Below, piece after piece: positions 48,196 through 58,403 of a stretch of 64,000 bases of DNA (within the stretch, counting starts at the first letter, position 1; every line of letters starts with the position of its first letter). The DNA is from Thiobacillus sp. (GTDB lineage: Bacteria > Pseudomonadota > Gammaproteobacteria > Burkholderiales > Thiobacillaceae): contig WGNC01000018.1 in NCBI GenBank assembly GCA_016124745.1, forward strand, positions 1 to 64,000, given 5' to 3'. A model generated the notes under the pieces. The model did no database searches, was not told where the DNA came from, and saw nothing but the letters and a program-made list of their open reading frames with translations. The translations under genes and the position numbers were made by a program.

Positions 48196-49343
48196 GCGTG
48201 CAGGTATTCGTGGCGGCGAATGCGCGCGAAGGTCTCGCGCGCATTCGCCGCGTCCTGGGCGACGACGCCGTGGTGCTGTCCACCCGCCCGCATCCGCAGG
48301 GTGTCGAGTTGCTCGCCAGCGCCTATGGCGATCTGGCGGTGCAGGCAGTCGGCGAGGCGCCGGATGCGGCCGGCAGTTCGCGCATCCTGGCCGAGTTGTC
48401 GCGCCTGCGCGGCATGCTGCAGAACCAACTGGCCGGCTTTGCCTGGGGGGCGGCACGACGGCGCGACCCGGCGCGGGTAGCCGTGATGCAGACGCTGTTC
48501 GCTGCCGGATTCGGCAGCGCACTCGCCCGCACCCTGGCCGCGCGCCTGCCGCGTGGGCTCGATGCCGACGCTGCCCAGCGCTGGCTGCGCCAGGTGCTGA
48601 TCCGCAACCTGCCGTTGCAGCCGCGCGAGGCCGACCTGCTCGCCCTCGGCGGCCGCTACGCGCTGGTCGGTTCGACGGGATCCGGCAAGACCACCGCGCT
48701 CGCCAAGCTGGCGGCGCGCGCGGTGGATGTCCATGGTGCGACGCAGGTCGCGCTGGTGGCGGCCGATGCCTACCGTATCGGTGCAGCGGCGCAGCTGACC
48801 GTGTATGCCGACCTGCTGGGCGTGTCGCTGCATGTGGCCGAAAACCCGGCCCGGCTGGCATCGCTGTTGCCCCAGCTTGCATCCAGAAAACTGGTGCTGA
48901 TCGACACCGCCGGCTTCGCGCCGTCCGACCCGCGCACGCGGGAGAGCCAGGCATTGGATGGCCTTGGCGTGCGCCGCCTTGCGGTGATCGCCGCCAGCCA
49001 GCAGGGCGCCGCAATCGAGCAGGCGATGACACGATTCGGCGAGGGTGCGGCGGCCTGCATTCTCACCAAGCTCGACGAAGCGCCCCAGCCGGGTGCGGCA
49101 CTCGACAGCCTGATCCGTCACCGCCTGCCGCTGGCGTACCTCAGCGGCGGACAGCGCGTACCCGAAGACCTTCATGTCCCCAACGCCGGCTACCTCGTCG
49201 ACCGCGCGCTCAAGGGCGGGCAACTGGCCACGCCGTATGCGCTGGATGCCGAGGACTGGCCGCTGTTTGCAGGCGTCGAGGCCGAACGTGCGGCGCACCG
49301 CAACGAGCATCCCAAAAGCACCCTAAAGGGCATGAAGGCATAA
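48192..49343 (+). CDS. flhF: Flagellar GTPase FlhF
   Basis: SRP-family GTPase that sets the position, and partly the number, of polar flagella. The 383-residue protein has a basic N-domain, G1 GSTGSGKTTALAKLAA near residue 160, G3 DTAGFAPSD, and G4 TKLDE. The presence of FlhF implies polar flagellation. It overlaps flhA by ATGA and is followed immediately by the FlhG-position gene. Confidence 0.93.
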   Translation: MSVQVFVAANAREGLARIRRVLGDDAVVLSTRPHPQGVELLASAYGDLAVQAVGEAPDAAGSSRILAELSRLRGMLQNQLAGFAWGAARRRDPARVAVMQTLFAAGFGSALARTLAARLPRGLDADAAQRWLRQVLIRNLPLQPREADLLALGGRYALVGSTGSGKTTALAKLAARAVDVHGATQVALVAADAYRIGAAAQLTVYADLLGVSLHVAENPARLASLLPQLASRKLVLIDTAGFAPSDPRTRESQALDGLGVRRLAVIAASQQGAAIEQAMTRFGEGAAACILTKLDEAPQPGAALDSLIRHRLPLAYLSGGQRVPEDLHVPNAGYLVDRALKGGQLATPYALDAEDWPLFAGVEAERAAHRNEHPKSTLKGMKA

Positions 49344-50018
49344 ATGGAGGCTGACCAGGCAGCCGGGCTGCGCCGTTGCAGTGATCGGCATTTGCCACGC
49401 TGCATCCATTGCTTGTTCGATTCCGCAGCTTCAGTTACCAGGCTGGCAAATGCACTGCATCGGCACGGCCGGGTGTCTTTGCTGGTCGACATGCGTGGTC
49501 GGCTCGTTGCCGATTCCCCCACGCGCAACCTGTTCGACTGGCGCCAGCAGATTGCCCGTGGCCAGTTGCAATTGCACCCCATGGCCTATGGTGATGCCTG
49601 GCATGCGCCCGGCGTGCGGGCGGACGAACCCGCGCTGCGGCGCGCAGCACAGGGCTACGACCTTGTGCTGTTCGATGTGGCGCCGGGCGCGATCGAGTTC
49701 GTGTTGATGCCTGATGCGGCGCATGCGTTGATCGTGGAGGTTCTGCCCACGCACGCATCGATGCTGCAGGCCTACACGCTCCTTAAAACCCTGTCGCATG
49801 CGGGAGGTGTCCTTGGTGTGGGCTTGCTGGGGGATGCGGCCGCATGCGATCGGGTCATGAACGCCTGCGGCCATTTTCTGGATCCTGGGTTCGGGCAGGC
49901 CATCTGCAACGTGGCCCACGAAGATGACGCATTTGCCGGACTTGCCGTTAGAATGGCGGGCGAGGAGGCGAGCCGCAATGGCTCGTTACAACACAGGGAA
50001 ACCCTGAATGGCTGGTAA
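49344..50018 (+). CDS. FlhG/FleN-position MinD-like protein lacking Walker A
   Basis: A 224-residue protein encoded exactly where flhG (fleN, ylxH) normally stands, between flhF and fliA. Sections resemble a MinD-type fold: HGRVSLLVDMRG where FlhG has its first strand and switch, YDLVLFDVAPG as Walker B, and HALIVEVLPTHASMLQAYTLLKTL as the following helix. The deviant Walker A loop (KGGVGKT) is absent; the region reads CLFDSAASVTRLANAL. It overlaps fliA by 11 bases. ATP binding and so the normal FlhF-control cycle are doubtful. Assignment is inference. Confidence 0.6.
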   Translation: MEADQAAGLRRCSDRHLPRCIHCLFDSAASVTRLANALHRHGRVSLLVDMRGRLVADSPTRNLFDWRQQIARGQLQLHPMAYGDAWHAPGVRADEPALRRAAQGYDLVLFDVAPGAIEFVLMPDAAHALIVEVLPTHASMLQAYTLLKTLSHAGGVLGVGLLGDAAACDRVMNACGHFLDPGFGQAICNVAHEDDAFAGLAVRMAGEEASRNGSLQHRETLNGW

Positions 50019-50718
50019 ACAATCGTCGCAGGACGAACAGATCACCAAGTATGCGCCGCTGGTCAAGCGCATTGCGTATCACATGATGGCGCGCCTGCCC
50101 GCCAGCGTCGAAGTCGATGACCTCATCCAGGTCGGGCTGATCGGTCTGATGGACGCGGTAGGACGCTTCGACGGCACCCAGGGCGCACAGTTCGAGTCGT
50201 ATGCGACGCAAAGGATACGCGGCGCCATGCTCGACGAATTGCGCGAGGCCGACTGGCTGCCGCGTCATGTGCGGCAGAAATCGCGGCAGATCGAGTCCGC
50301 CATCCACCGACTGGAACAGCGCAACGGAAAGTCGCCTACCGATCAGGAAATCTCTGCCGAACTGGGCCTGCCGATCGACCAGTACCAATCCATGCTGGGC
50401 GACGTGAAGTGCTCTCAGCTTCTGTACTACGAAGACTTTTCGGACGAGGACAGCGCCAGCTTCCTGGAGCGCTATCTGGTCGACGGCAGCAGCGACCCGC
50501 TGGCCGTGCTGGAGGACGAAGGCTTCCGTGAAAGCCTGATCGCGGCGATCCACCACTTGCCCGAACGCGAGCGCAGCATGATGGGCATGTACTATGAGCA
50601 GGACATGAACCTCAAGGAAATCGGCGCCGTGCTCGGGGTGTCCGAATCGCGGGTGTGCCAGTTGCATTCACAGGCCGTCGCGCGCCTGCGTGCCCAGCTC
50701 AAGATATGGAAAGACTGA
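50008..50718 (+). CDS. fliA: Flagellar sigma factor FliA (sigma-28)
   Basis: Directs RNA polymerase to late flagellar and chemotaxis promoters. The 236 residues show region 2 (YAPLVKRIAYHMMARLP, DDLIQVGLIGLMDAV, FESYATQRIRGAMLDELR), region 3, and region 4 with LPERERSMMGMYYEQDMNLKEIGAVLGVSESRVCQLHSQA. The ATG lies within the end of the FlhG-position gene. It closes the flagellar block here; flagellin and chemotaxis genes are not in the window. Confidence 0.97.
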   Translation: MAGKQSSQDEQITKYAPLVKRIAYHMMARLPASVEVDDLIQVGLIGLMDAVGRFDGTQGAQFESYATQRIRGAMLDELREADWLPRHVRQKSRQIESAIHRLEQRNGKSPTDQEISAELGLPIDQYQSMLGDVKCSQLLYYEDFSDEDSASFLERYLVDGSSDPLAVLEDEGFRESLIAAIHHLPERERSMMGMYYEQDMNLKEIGAVLGVSESRVCQLHSQAVARLRAQLKIWKD

Positions 50719-50810
50719 TGCAGGCCGGCCGAGCGGTGCAAGGCGCGGCGCAACCCGTATAAATCCGTGATAATGACGGCTTGTCTATTCAGCCAGGTTT
50801 CCTTGCCGTC

Positions 50811-52046
<1,236 letters not shown>

Positions 52047-52070
52047 CCGGCACCACTGGATGCAGCGGCG

Positions 52071-52382
52071 CTATTTCTGCGCCAGGATCCAGGCGATGAT
52101 CTTTTTCAGGTCCTTGTCGCTTACCTTCTTGTTGGCCGGCATCGCGACCGTGCCCCAGACGCCGCTGCCGCCGTTCCGGACCTTCTGGAGCAGGACGCTG
52201 GGTGCATTCTTCTGGCCCTTGTACTTGGCCGCAACATCGACGTAACTCGGACCGACGACTTTTTCATCGATTGCATGACAGCCCAGACATCCGCTTTTTT
52301 CGGCCAGTTCCTCATCATTTGCCTGTGCGGCCGCAACAGACAGGGCCAGCGTGGCGCTGGCAATCAGGACGAGCAACTTCAT
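52071..52382 (-). CDS. Small class I c-type cytochrome (c551/c5-like)
   Basis: A 103-residue periplasmic monoheme cytochrome with signal peptide MKLLVLIASATLALSVAAAQA. The heme motif is CLGCH near residue 32, followed by VVGPSYVDVAAKYKG and a methionine ligand in WGTVAMPANKKVSD near the C-terminus. It probably carries electrons to a terminal oxidase or nitrite/thiosulfate enzymes. It has its own terminator and lies convergent to the malic enzyme. Confidence 0.93.
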   Translation of the reverse strand: MKLLVLIASATLALSVAAAQANDEELAEKSGCLGCHAIDEKVVGPSYVDVAAKYKGQKNAPSVLLQKVRNGGSGVWGTVAMPANKKVSDKDLKKIIAWILAQK

Positions 52383-52502
52383 GGCGATTCTCCTTGTGGG
52401 TTGGGAAACCTGGCCTGGCGATGCGGTGAAAATCCACGCGCCCGGGAGCAGTTGCGGCTAAACTAGCACGGCGTCCTGTTCCCGACAATGAGGTCCGTCA
52501 AG

Positions 52503-52877
52503 ATGGCCAAACGGCCCGTTTACCTCAACCTGTACCGAATTTATCTGCCGCTTGGCGGCTGGGTATCGGTGCTGCATCGGGTCTCGGGCGCGCTGCTGTT
52601 CGTCGCCATTCCGCTCGCCGTGTGGGGCTTGTGGGTATCGCTGTCCGGTGAGGCCGGTTACAGGCGCATGGCAGACTGTTTCGCGCAACCGCTGCCTCGG
52701 CTGATTCTGCTGCTGCTGATCTGGGCGCTGGCGCATCATGGTTTTGCCGGTTTGCGGCATCTGGCGCTGGATGTGCACTGGGGCCTGAGCTTGCGTTGCG
52801 CTCGTCAGACCAGCATTGCGGTATTGCTGGCCACCGGGCTGGTCACGCTGTGTGCGGCCTGGAGGCTGTTCGCATGA
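52503..52877 (+). CDS. sdhC: Succinate dehydrogenase cytochrome b556 subunit
   Basis: Membrane anchor of complex II, helping to bind heme b and ubiquinone. The 124 residues start MAKRPVYLNLYRIYLPLGGWVSVLHRVSGALLF, with the Ser and Arg of the quinone site in HRVSG and the heme histidine region LAHHGFAGLRHLALD. Three helices are evident. ATG 52503 has a GAGG box 9 bases upstream; an earlier in-frame ATG at 52488 has none. It overlaps sdhD. Confidence 0.93.
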   Translation: MAKRPVYLNLYRIYLPLGGWVSVLHRVSGALLFVAIPLAVWGLWVSLSGEAGYRRMADCFAQPLPRLILLLLIWALAHHGFAGLRHLALDVHWGLSLRCARQTSIAVLLATGLVTLCAAWRLFA

Positions 52878-53230
52878 AGCTGGCCACGGGATCGCACACC
52901 GGAACGGGCACCTGGCTGGTTCAGCGTGCCACGGCGGTGGTGCTGGCGATGGTATTGCCCGGACTGACGATCTGTTTTCTGGCCGCTTGGCCGACTGACT
53001 TTGCCGGCTGGCAGGCATTGTTCGCGCCGAGGTGGAGTCAGGTGCTGATCATGCTGACGGGTGTAGCGCTGGCGCTGCATGCCTGGGTGGGCATGCGCGA
53101 CATCTTCATGGACTATATCCACCCGGTCAGGCTGCGGCTGGCGCTGTATCTGGCTGTCATCACCACGCTGGCAGGCAGCATGGTATGGCTGGCGGCGATC
53201 CTGTTCGGCACGCCTGGGAGCACTTCATGA
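52874..53230 (+). CDS. sdhD: Succinate dehydrogenase membrane anchor subunit SdhD
   Basis: The second membrane anchor of complex II. The 118-residue protein has three helices, [14 protein letters not shown], and the conserved [17 protein letters not shown] segment near residue 65, which holds the heme histidine and the quinone-site aspartate/tyrosine. ATGA overlaps join it to sdhC and sdhA. Confidence 0.92.
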   Translation: MKLATGSHTGTGTWLVQRATAVVLAMVLPGLTICFLAAWPTDFAGWQALFAPRWSQVLIMLTGVALALHAWVGMRDIFMDYIHPVRLRLALYLAVITTLAGSMVWLAAILFGTPGSTS

Positions 53231-54981
53231 ACACGCGCCGCTTCGATGCGCTCATCGTCGGCGGCGGGGGCTCGGGGCTGCGCGCCGCATTGCAGCTGGC
53301 GCGCTCGGATTACACGGTCGCCGTGGTCTCCAAGGTATTCCCGACGCGCTCGCATACCGTGTCGGCGCAGGGCGGCATCACCGCGGCGCTCGCCAATGTC
53401 GACGACGACCGCTGGGAATGGCACATGTACGACACGGTCAAGGGCGGCGACTGGCTGGGCGACCAGGACGCGATCGAGTTCATGTGCCGCGAGGCATCCT
53501 CCGCTGTCTACGAACTCGAGCACATGGGCCTGCCGTTCTCGCGGCTCGACAATGGCAAGATCTATCAGCGTCCTTTCGGCGGGCAATCGAAAAATTTTGG
53601 CGGTGATCAGGCCACGCGCACCTGCGCCGCCGCCGATCGCACCGGCCATGCGCTGCTGCACACGCTGTATCAGCAGAACATCAAGCATCGCACGCAGTTC
53701 TTCGACGAATACTTTGCACTCGACCTGCTGCGCGACGCCGATGGCTATTGCCTCGGCGTCAGCGCCATCAGCATCGAAACCGGCGAGCCGCTGCTGATCG
53801 AGGCACGCACCACACTGCTCGCCACCGGCGGCGCAGGGCGGGTGTTCTGGAACAGCAGCAATGCCATGATCAACACCGGCGACGGCCTCGGCATGGTACT
53901 GCGCGCAGGGCTGCCGCTGCAGGACATGGAATTCTGGCAGTTCCACCCCACCGGCATCGCCGGCGTCGGCTGCCTGATCACCGAAGGCGTGCGCGGCGAG
54001 GGTGGCTATCTGCTGAACAAGAACGGTGAGCGCTTCATGCAGCGCTATGCACCGCACGCCAAAGACCTCGCCGGCCGCGACGTGGTGGCGCGCGCGATTG
54101 CCATCGAGATCGCCGAAGGACGCGGCTGCGGCCCGCGTGGCGATTACGTCGACATCAAGCTGGATCATCTGGGCGAGAAGCTCATCGCCGACAAGCTGCC
54201 GGGCATTCGCGACCTGTCGATCCGCTTTGCCGGGGTCGATCCGGCGCAGGCGCCGATCCCGGTCGCGCCGACTGCGCACTACATGATGGGCGGCATTCCC
54301 ACCAACCTGAATGGCCAGGTCGTCGCGCCGGCGCGCTACGGCCCCGAAGAGCCGGTACCCGGCCTGTATGCCGTTGGCGAATGCGCCTGCGTGTCGGTGC
54401 ATGGCGCCAACCGCCTCGGCGGCAATTCGCTGCTCGATCTCATCGTGTTCGGCCGCGCTGCGGGCCGCCACATGCAGGAGTATCTGCGCGATACGCCTTA
54501 TCCGCGTCCCTTGCCCGACCATGCGGCCGACGCAAGCCGTGCCCGCCTGCAGCGCTGGGAACAGCCAGGCAGCGAGCGGGTGGCGGCAATCGGAGACGAC
54601 CTGCGGCGCATGATGCAGGCGCATGCCGGCGTGTTCCGCACCGATGACGTGCTGCGTGAAGGCCTGGCCAAACTGGACGAATTGCAAGCCCGTCTGGCCC
54701 ACGCTGGCCTGCAGGACACCAGTCGCGTGTTCAACACCGCGCGCATCGAGGCGCTGGAACTGGAAAACCTGATGGGTGTCGCACGCGCGACGCTGGTCTC
54801 GGCGATCCACCGTACCGAGAGCCGCGGCGCACATACACGGGAGGATTTCCCCGAGCGTGACGACGAGCACTGGCTCAAGCACACGTTGTATTCGCTGGCG
54901 GGAGATCAGGTGGACACCAAGCCGGTGCGGCTGAAGCCGCTGACGGTGGAGTCGATACGGCCGAAGGAGAGGGTGTATTGA
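53227..54981 (+). CDS. sdhA: Succinate dehydrogenase flavoprotein subunit
   Basis: Oxidises succinate to fumarate and passes electrons to the SdhB iron-sulfur subunit. The 584-residue protein has the FAD motif [15 protein letters not shown], the covalent FAD site [15 protein letters not shown], the HPTGIAG active-site region, and [19 protein letters not shown]. Its length is normal and the C-terminus ends as usual in RPKERVY. The next gene should be sdhB, but a 545-bp repeat and then convergent pilus genes follow. Confidence 0.97.
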   Translation: MNTRRFDALIVGGGGSGLRAALQLARSDYTVAVVSKVFPTRSHTVSAQGGITAALANVDDDRWEWHMYDTVKGGDWLGDQDAIEFMCREASSAVYELEHMGLPFSRLDNGKIYQRPFGGQSKNFGGDQATRTCAAADRTGHALLHTLYQQNIKHRTQFFDEYFALDLLRDADGYCLGVSAISIETGEPLLIEARTTLLATGGAGRVFWNSSNAMINTGDGLGMVLRAGLPLQDMEFWQFHPTGIAGVGCLITEGVRGEGGYLLNKNGERFMQRYAPHAKDLAGRDVVARAIAIEIAEGRGCGPRGDYVDIKLDHLGEKLIADKLPGIRDLSIRFAGVDPAQAPIPVAPTAHYMMGGIPTNLNGQVVAPARYGPEEPVPGLYAVGECACVSVHGANRLGGNSLLDLIVFGRAAGRHMQEYLRDTPYPRPLPDHAADASRARLQRWEQPGSERVAAIGDDLRRMMQAHAGVFRTDDVLREGLAKLDELQARLAHAGLQDTSRVFNTARIEALELENLMGVARATLVSAIHRTESRGAHTREDFPERDDEHWLKHTLYSLAGDQVDTKPVRLKPLTVESIRPKERVY

Positions 54982-54996
54982 TGGGTCATCTTGCTT

Positions 54997-55541
54997 TGCA
55001 GCGGCTTCGCTTTTCGCCTATGGGCGAGTTACTTTCTTTTGCTTCGCCAAAAGAAAGTAACCAAAGAAAAGGCGACCCCGCATCGCTGCCCTACGGGTTC
55101 CCGATTTGGCGCGCACGGGCGGGCGCTCCACCAACTCGCCCTGGCACGGGGCACAAAACGCCCCGTGCTGCGGAACTCGGACACGGTTCCGCTCTCTTCC
55201 CGTCCGCACACGCCAAATCGGCAGCGCTGAAGGGGAACACGCCCCTGAACCGCCATCGCGTAAAGCAACCAGCTCGCCGAGCACTGGCGCCCGCATGGAT
55301 GCCCCTTGTGTGTCGCCGAGAAGCGCAGCCGGCCGAGGGGAAGAGGGGCTGGGTGTCCGAGCTCCGCAGTGAGCCGCGTTTTGTGCGGCTCGCCAGGGCG
55401 AATTCCAGCCCCGCCTCGGGTGGCGAGCATCGCAGGGGAGCCGCAGGCCGACACACCAGGGGTGGCCTTTTCTTTGGTTACTTTCTTTTGGCCACGCAAA
55501 AGAAAGTATCTCGCCCGCAGGCGAAACGCGAAGCCACCGCA
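54997..55541. repeat. 545-bp repeat element with long (~75 bp) terminal inverted repeats
   Basis: The left end (54997 to about 55075) and the right end (about 55460 to 55541) are near-perfect reverse complements, including TACTTTCTTTTG and AAGAAAGTAACCAAAGAAAA. The pattern matches a dispersed repeat that yields spurious ORFs with KKVTKEKATP-like translations in many proteobacterial genomes. The centre is GC-rich with further internal symmetry and no credible gene, although all frames are widely open. It fills the whole interval between sdhA and the end of mshE. Confidence 0.8.
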
Positions 55542-55577
55542 CATCCGCCGACGGCAAAAATAACGCGATTCCCATCC

Positions 55578-57275
55578 TCACACCCGCCCCGTCAAATCCA
55601 CCACCCTCGCCACTTCCGCCAGCGAGGTGATGCCGTCCTTCACGCGCTGGATGCCGTCTTCGGCCAACGGGTGATAGCCATGCTCGAAGGCCGCGCGGCG
55701 GATCTCATGCAGCGGCGCGTGATTGGCCACCAGTTCATCCAGCGTCGGATCCATGCGCAGCAGTTCGATCAGTGCCAGCCGTCCTTTGTAGCCCTTGTGG
55801 CTGCAGGCCGGGCAACCCACGGCGCGATAGATTTGCGGCGGCTGCCCGGAGTCGACGCCGAGCAGGGCGGCTTCGTGCTCGTCCGGCGCGTAGGCTTCCT
55901 TGCAGTGGGGACACAGTTTGCGGATCAGGCGCTGTGCGATGACGCCGATGATGTTGCCGGACAGGATGCCCGGCTGGATGCCGATGTCCATCAGGCGCGG
56001 AAACACGCCGAGCGCGGAGTTGGTGTGCAGGGTGGTGAACACCTGGTGGCCGGTCATGGCGGCGCGGAAGGCCATTTCGGCGGTGTCCTTGTCGCGGATT
56101 TCGCCGACCAGAATGATGTCGGGATCCTGCCGCATGATCGAGCGGATGCCGTTGGCGAAATCGAGCTTGAGCGTTTCGTTGACCGAACTCTGGCGCATCA
56201 GGGTGACCGGGTATTCGACCGGGTCTTCCAGCGTCATGATGTTGACGGTCTCGTTGTTGAGATGCGACAGCATCGAATACAGCGTGGTGGTCTTGCCGGA
56301 GCCGGTCGGGCCGGTCACCACGAGAATGCCTTCCGGACGCGCCATCATCAGTTGCAGTTCGCGCAGCGCATCGGGCGTGAAGCCCATGTATTCCAGCGGC
56401 ATGATGGATTTTTCGCGGTCGAGGATGCGCAGCACGAGGTTCTCGCCATGGATGCCGGGCTGCGAGGAGACGCGGAAGTCGATCGGGCGGCCGTTCAGCG
56501 TGAGCGACATGCGGCCGTCCTGCGGTGCCCGCGTCTCGGCGATATTCATGCCGCACATGACCTTGAGCCGCACCAGGATGCCTGGCCAGTAGGTCTTGTG
56601 CAGGCTGCGGACCTGTTCCAGCACGCCGTCGATGCGGTAGCGGATGCGCAGGAAAGCGTGCTCGGGTTCGAAGTGGATGTCGCTCGATTCGCGCTTCACC
56701 GCATCGGTCAGCAGCGCGCCGACCAGCCGCACCACCGGCTGGGTGTATTCCTCGGTCTCGGGGTTGAGGCTGGCGTAATCGACTTCGCCCGTCTCGATTT
56801 CGCGCAGGATGCCGTCGAGCGAGAGGTCGAAGCCGTAGAACTTGTCGATGCATTCGAGCAGTTGCGCTTCGCCCGCAAGCAGGGTATCGATCTCCAACTG
56901 GCCGCCGAGCGCGGCTTTCAACTGGTCGAGTGCGACCACGTTGAACATGTCGGTGGTCGCCAGCGTCAGCACGTTGCGCGCAGCGTCGTGGGCGATCGGC
57001 AACAGATGGTGGCGGCGGGCGAATTCCTCGGGCACCAGCTGCAGCGCTTCGGGATCGGCCACCACCTGGGAAAGGTCGATGCCCTGGCTGCCGAGCGCGT
57101 TGGCGAGCTGATCGCGCAATACCGCCTCGGTCATGAAGCCGAGCGCGACGAGCTGGCGACCGATCGGCAGGCCGGTCGTCTTCTGTTCCTTCAGGCCGAT
57201 GCGCAGCTGGTCGAGCGTGATGAGTCCCTGTGCAGCCAGGGATTCGCCCATGCGGAGTTTTTTGCGGCGCTCCAT
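55578..57275 (-). CDS. mshE: MSHA-type pilus assembly ATPase MshE (GspE/PilB family)
   Basis: Hexameric secretion ATPase that powers pilus extension. The 565 residues hold a MshEN/GspE N-terminal domain (about 1-150, GESLAAQGLITLDQL), ESSDIHFEP, Walker A GPTGSGKTTTLYSML near residue 320, the Asp box region, and GEIRDKDTAEMAFRAAMTGH. A C-terminal zinc motif has two CxxC pairs (CPHC and CPAC). Last in the operon; mshG, which normally follows, is absent. Confidence 0.92.
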   Translation of the reverse strand: MERRKKLRMGESLAAQGLITLDQLRIGLKEQKTTGLPIGRQLVALGFMTEAVLRDQLANALGSQGIDLSQVVADPEALQLVPEEFARRHHLLPIAHDAARNVLTLATTDMFNVVALDQLKAALGGQLEIDTLLAGEAQLLECIDKFYGFDLSLDGILREIETGEVDYASLNPETEEYTQPVVRLVGALLTDAVKRESSDIHFEPEHAFLRIRYRIDGVLEQVRSLHKTYWPGILVRLKVMCGMNIAETRAPQDGRMSLTLNGRPIDFRVSSQPGIHGENLVLRILDREKSIMPLEYMGFTPDALRELQLMMARPEGILVVTGPTGSGKTTTLYSMLSHLNNETVNIMTLEDPVEYPVTLMRQSSVNETLKLDFANGIRSIMRQDPDIILVGEIRDKDTAEMAFRAAMTGHQVFTTLHTNSALGVFPRLMDIGIQPGILSGNIIGVIAQRLIRKLCPHCKEAYAPDEHEAALLGVDSGQPPQIYRAVGCPACSHKGYKGRLALIELLRMDPTLDELVANHAPLHEIRRAAFEHGYHPLAEDGIQRVKDGITSLAEVARVVDLTGRV

Positions 57276-57287
57276 ATTCTTGACCGC

Positions 57288-58403
57288 CTATTGGGCTTGT
57301 TTGAGATGCCTGATGCGTGCTGCGGCCTGGGCGCTGTCAAACCGGTGGATGCCACCGAGTGCAATCGCCTTTTCGTAAAAGCTCAGCGCAGCCGCGCGTT
57401 GGCCCAGCATGTCAAGGCTGACGGCAAGGTTGAAGGCGTAGTCGGCATTGCCGGGCGCACCGCGAAAGGCTTCGAAATAGGCGTCTTGCGCTTCCGGCCA
57501 GCGCTGCTGTTCCGCGTACAGATTGGCCAGCGTCTGATACAGGTGCGGGCTGGGCTCGCGATCGATCAGGGTTTTCAGGCGGCTTTCGTCAGCCAGGCTG
57601 TCAGGACTGCCCGTCAGGTCGAGCAGCGCGCCCTGGGCCGTGGCATTGCGAGGTTCGCGCTCGAGGATTTCGCGATAGTACTGCGTGGCGTCCTGCTCGC
57701 GATTCTGTGCCGTGGCAATCGCAGCGAGGCCCAACAGGGCGTCCGTGCTGCGGGTGACGGCGGCGGCCTGGGTATACAGTCGCTGCGCCTCGTCAAGCTG
57801 GCCGGACTGGTAGGCGGCATGCGCGTTGCCGAGAAGGGCTGCATGGGCATCCGGGCGGAAAACCGGGATGGCGGAAGCGGGCGGGGCCTCAGGGCGCGCA
57901 ACAGGCGTGGCAGGCGGTGCCGGCGGAGGTGCCGGGCGCGCGGCGGTCTCGGCCGCCGCGATCGTGGGTAAGGCGCGCGCCTGCGGGCGAACCGCAGGTG
58001 CGGCTGCCGGCCCCGGCTGGACGGGTGCTGCGACGAGGGCGGGCGAGGGCCTGGCTGGCGCGACGGCACCGGGCGGCGGCGGAAGTGTTGTGGGTTGCAG
58101 GGCAAAGTAGAGATAAGTCCCATAAGCCAGCGCGACGATGACAGCCAGCAGCGCGGCGGCCGGCACCAGGGTCAGGCGAGGCAGATGCAGCCCGCGGGGC
58201 GGTTGCTGCGCCGGCGAGAGCCCGCTGCTGCCGAACAGCAGGCTGGGCGGCTCCACCCAGTCGCGCACTGCGTCGTTGGAGGCAGGCGACACCGGCTCCA
58301 GTTCGAGATCGTCGGGGACGGAATTTCCGGCCCCCGTGGCCGCAGCGGGTCTTCCCGCGGCGGTGGTTTCGGCCTGCTTGAGCGCCTTGAGCAAAAGGCT
58401 CAT
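57288..58403 (-). CDS. TPR-containing MshN-like pilus protein
   Basis: A 371-residue inner-membrane protein with a short cytoplasmic N-terminus (MSLLLKALKQAE), one helix (about 77-97), a proline/alanine-rich linker (about 100-180), and TPR repeats from about 190 to the end. The layout and gene position between the secretin and ATPase genes match MshN of the MSHA system, though sequence motifs are not diagnostic. It overlaps mshL by four bases. It probably bridges the ATPase/inner-membrane and secretin parts. Confidence 0.75.
   Translation of the reverse strand: MSLLLKALKQAETTAAGRPAAATGAGNSVPDDLELEPVSPASNDAVRDWVEPPSLLFGSSGLSPAQQPPRGLHLPRLTLVPAAALLAVIVALAYGTYLYFALQPTTLPPPPGAVAPARPSPALVAAPVQPGPAAAPAVRPQARALPTIAAAETAARPAPPPAPPATPVARPEAPPASAIPVFRPDAHAALLGNAHAAYQSGQLDEAQRLYTQAAAVTRSTDALLGLAAIATAQNREQDATQYYREILEREPRNATAQGALLDLTGSPDSLADESRLKTLIDREPSPHLYQTLANLYAEQQRWPEAQDAYFEAFRGAPGNADYAFNLAVSLDMLGQRAAALSFYEKAIALGGIHRFDSAQAAARIRHLKQAQ

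Noticed and set aside
55018-55581. Several open frames in the 545-bp repeat (up to 187 codons)
   Set aside because: All six frames are open in both directions because of the inverted-repeat structure. KKVTKEKATP-like translations recur as spurious proteins and no domain is visible.
54978-57971. A 997-codon plus-strand open frame
   Set aside because: It starts in the inverted repeat and then runs antisense through mshE and the TPR gene. Its composition is typical of a GC-rich shadow frame, while the minus strand carries full secretion-ATPase motifs.
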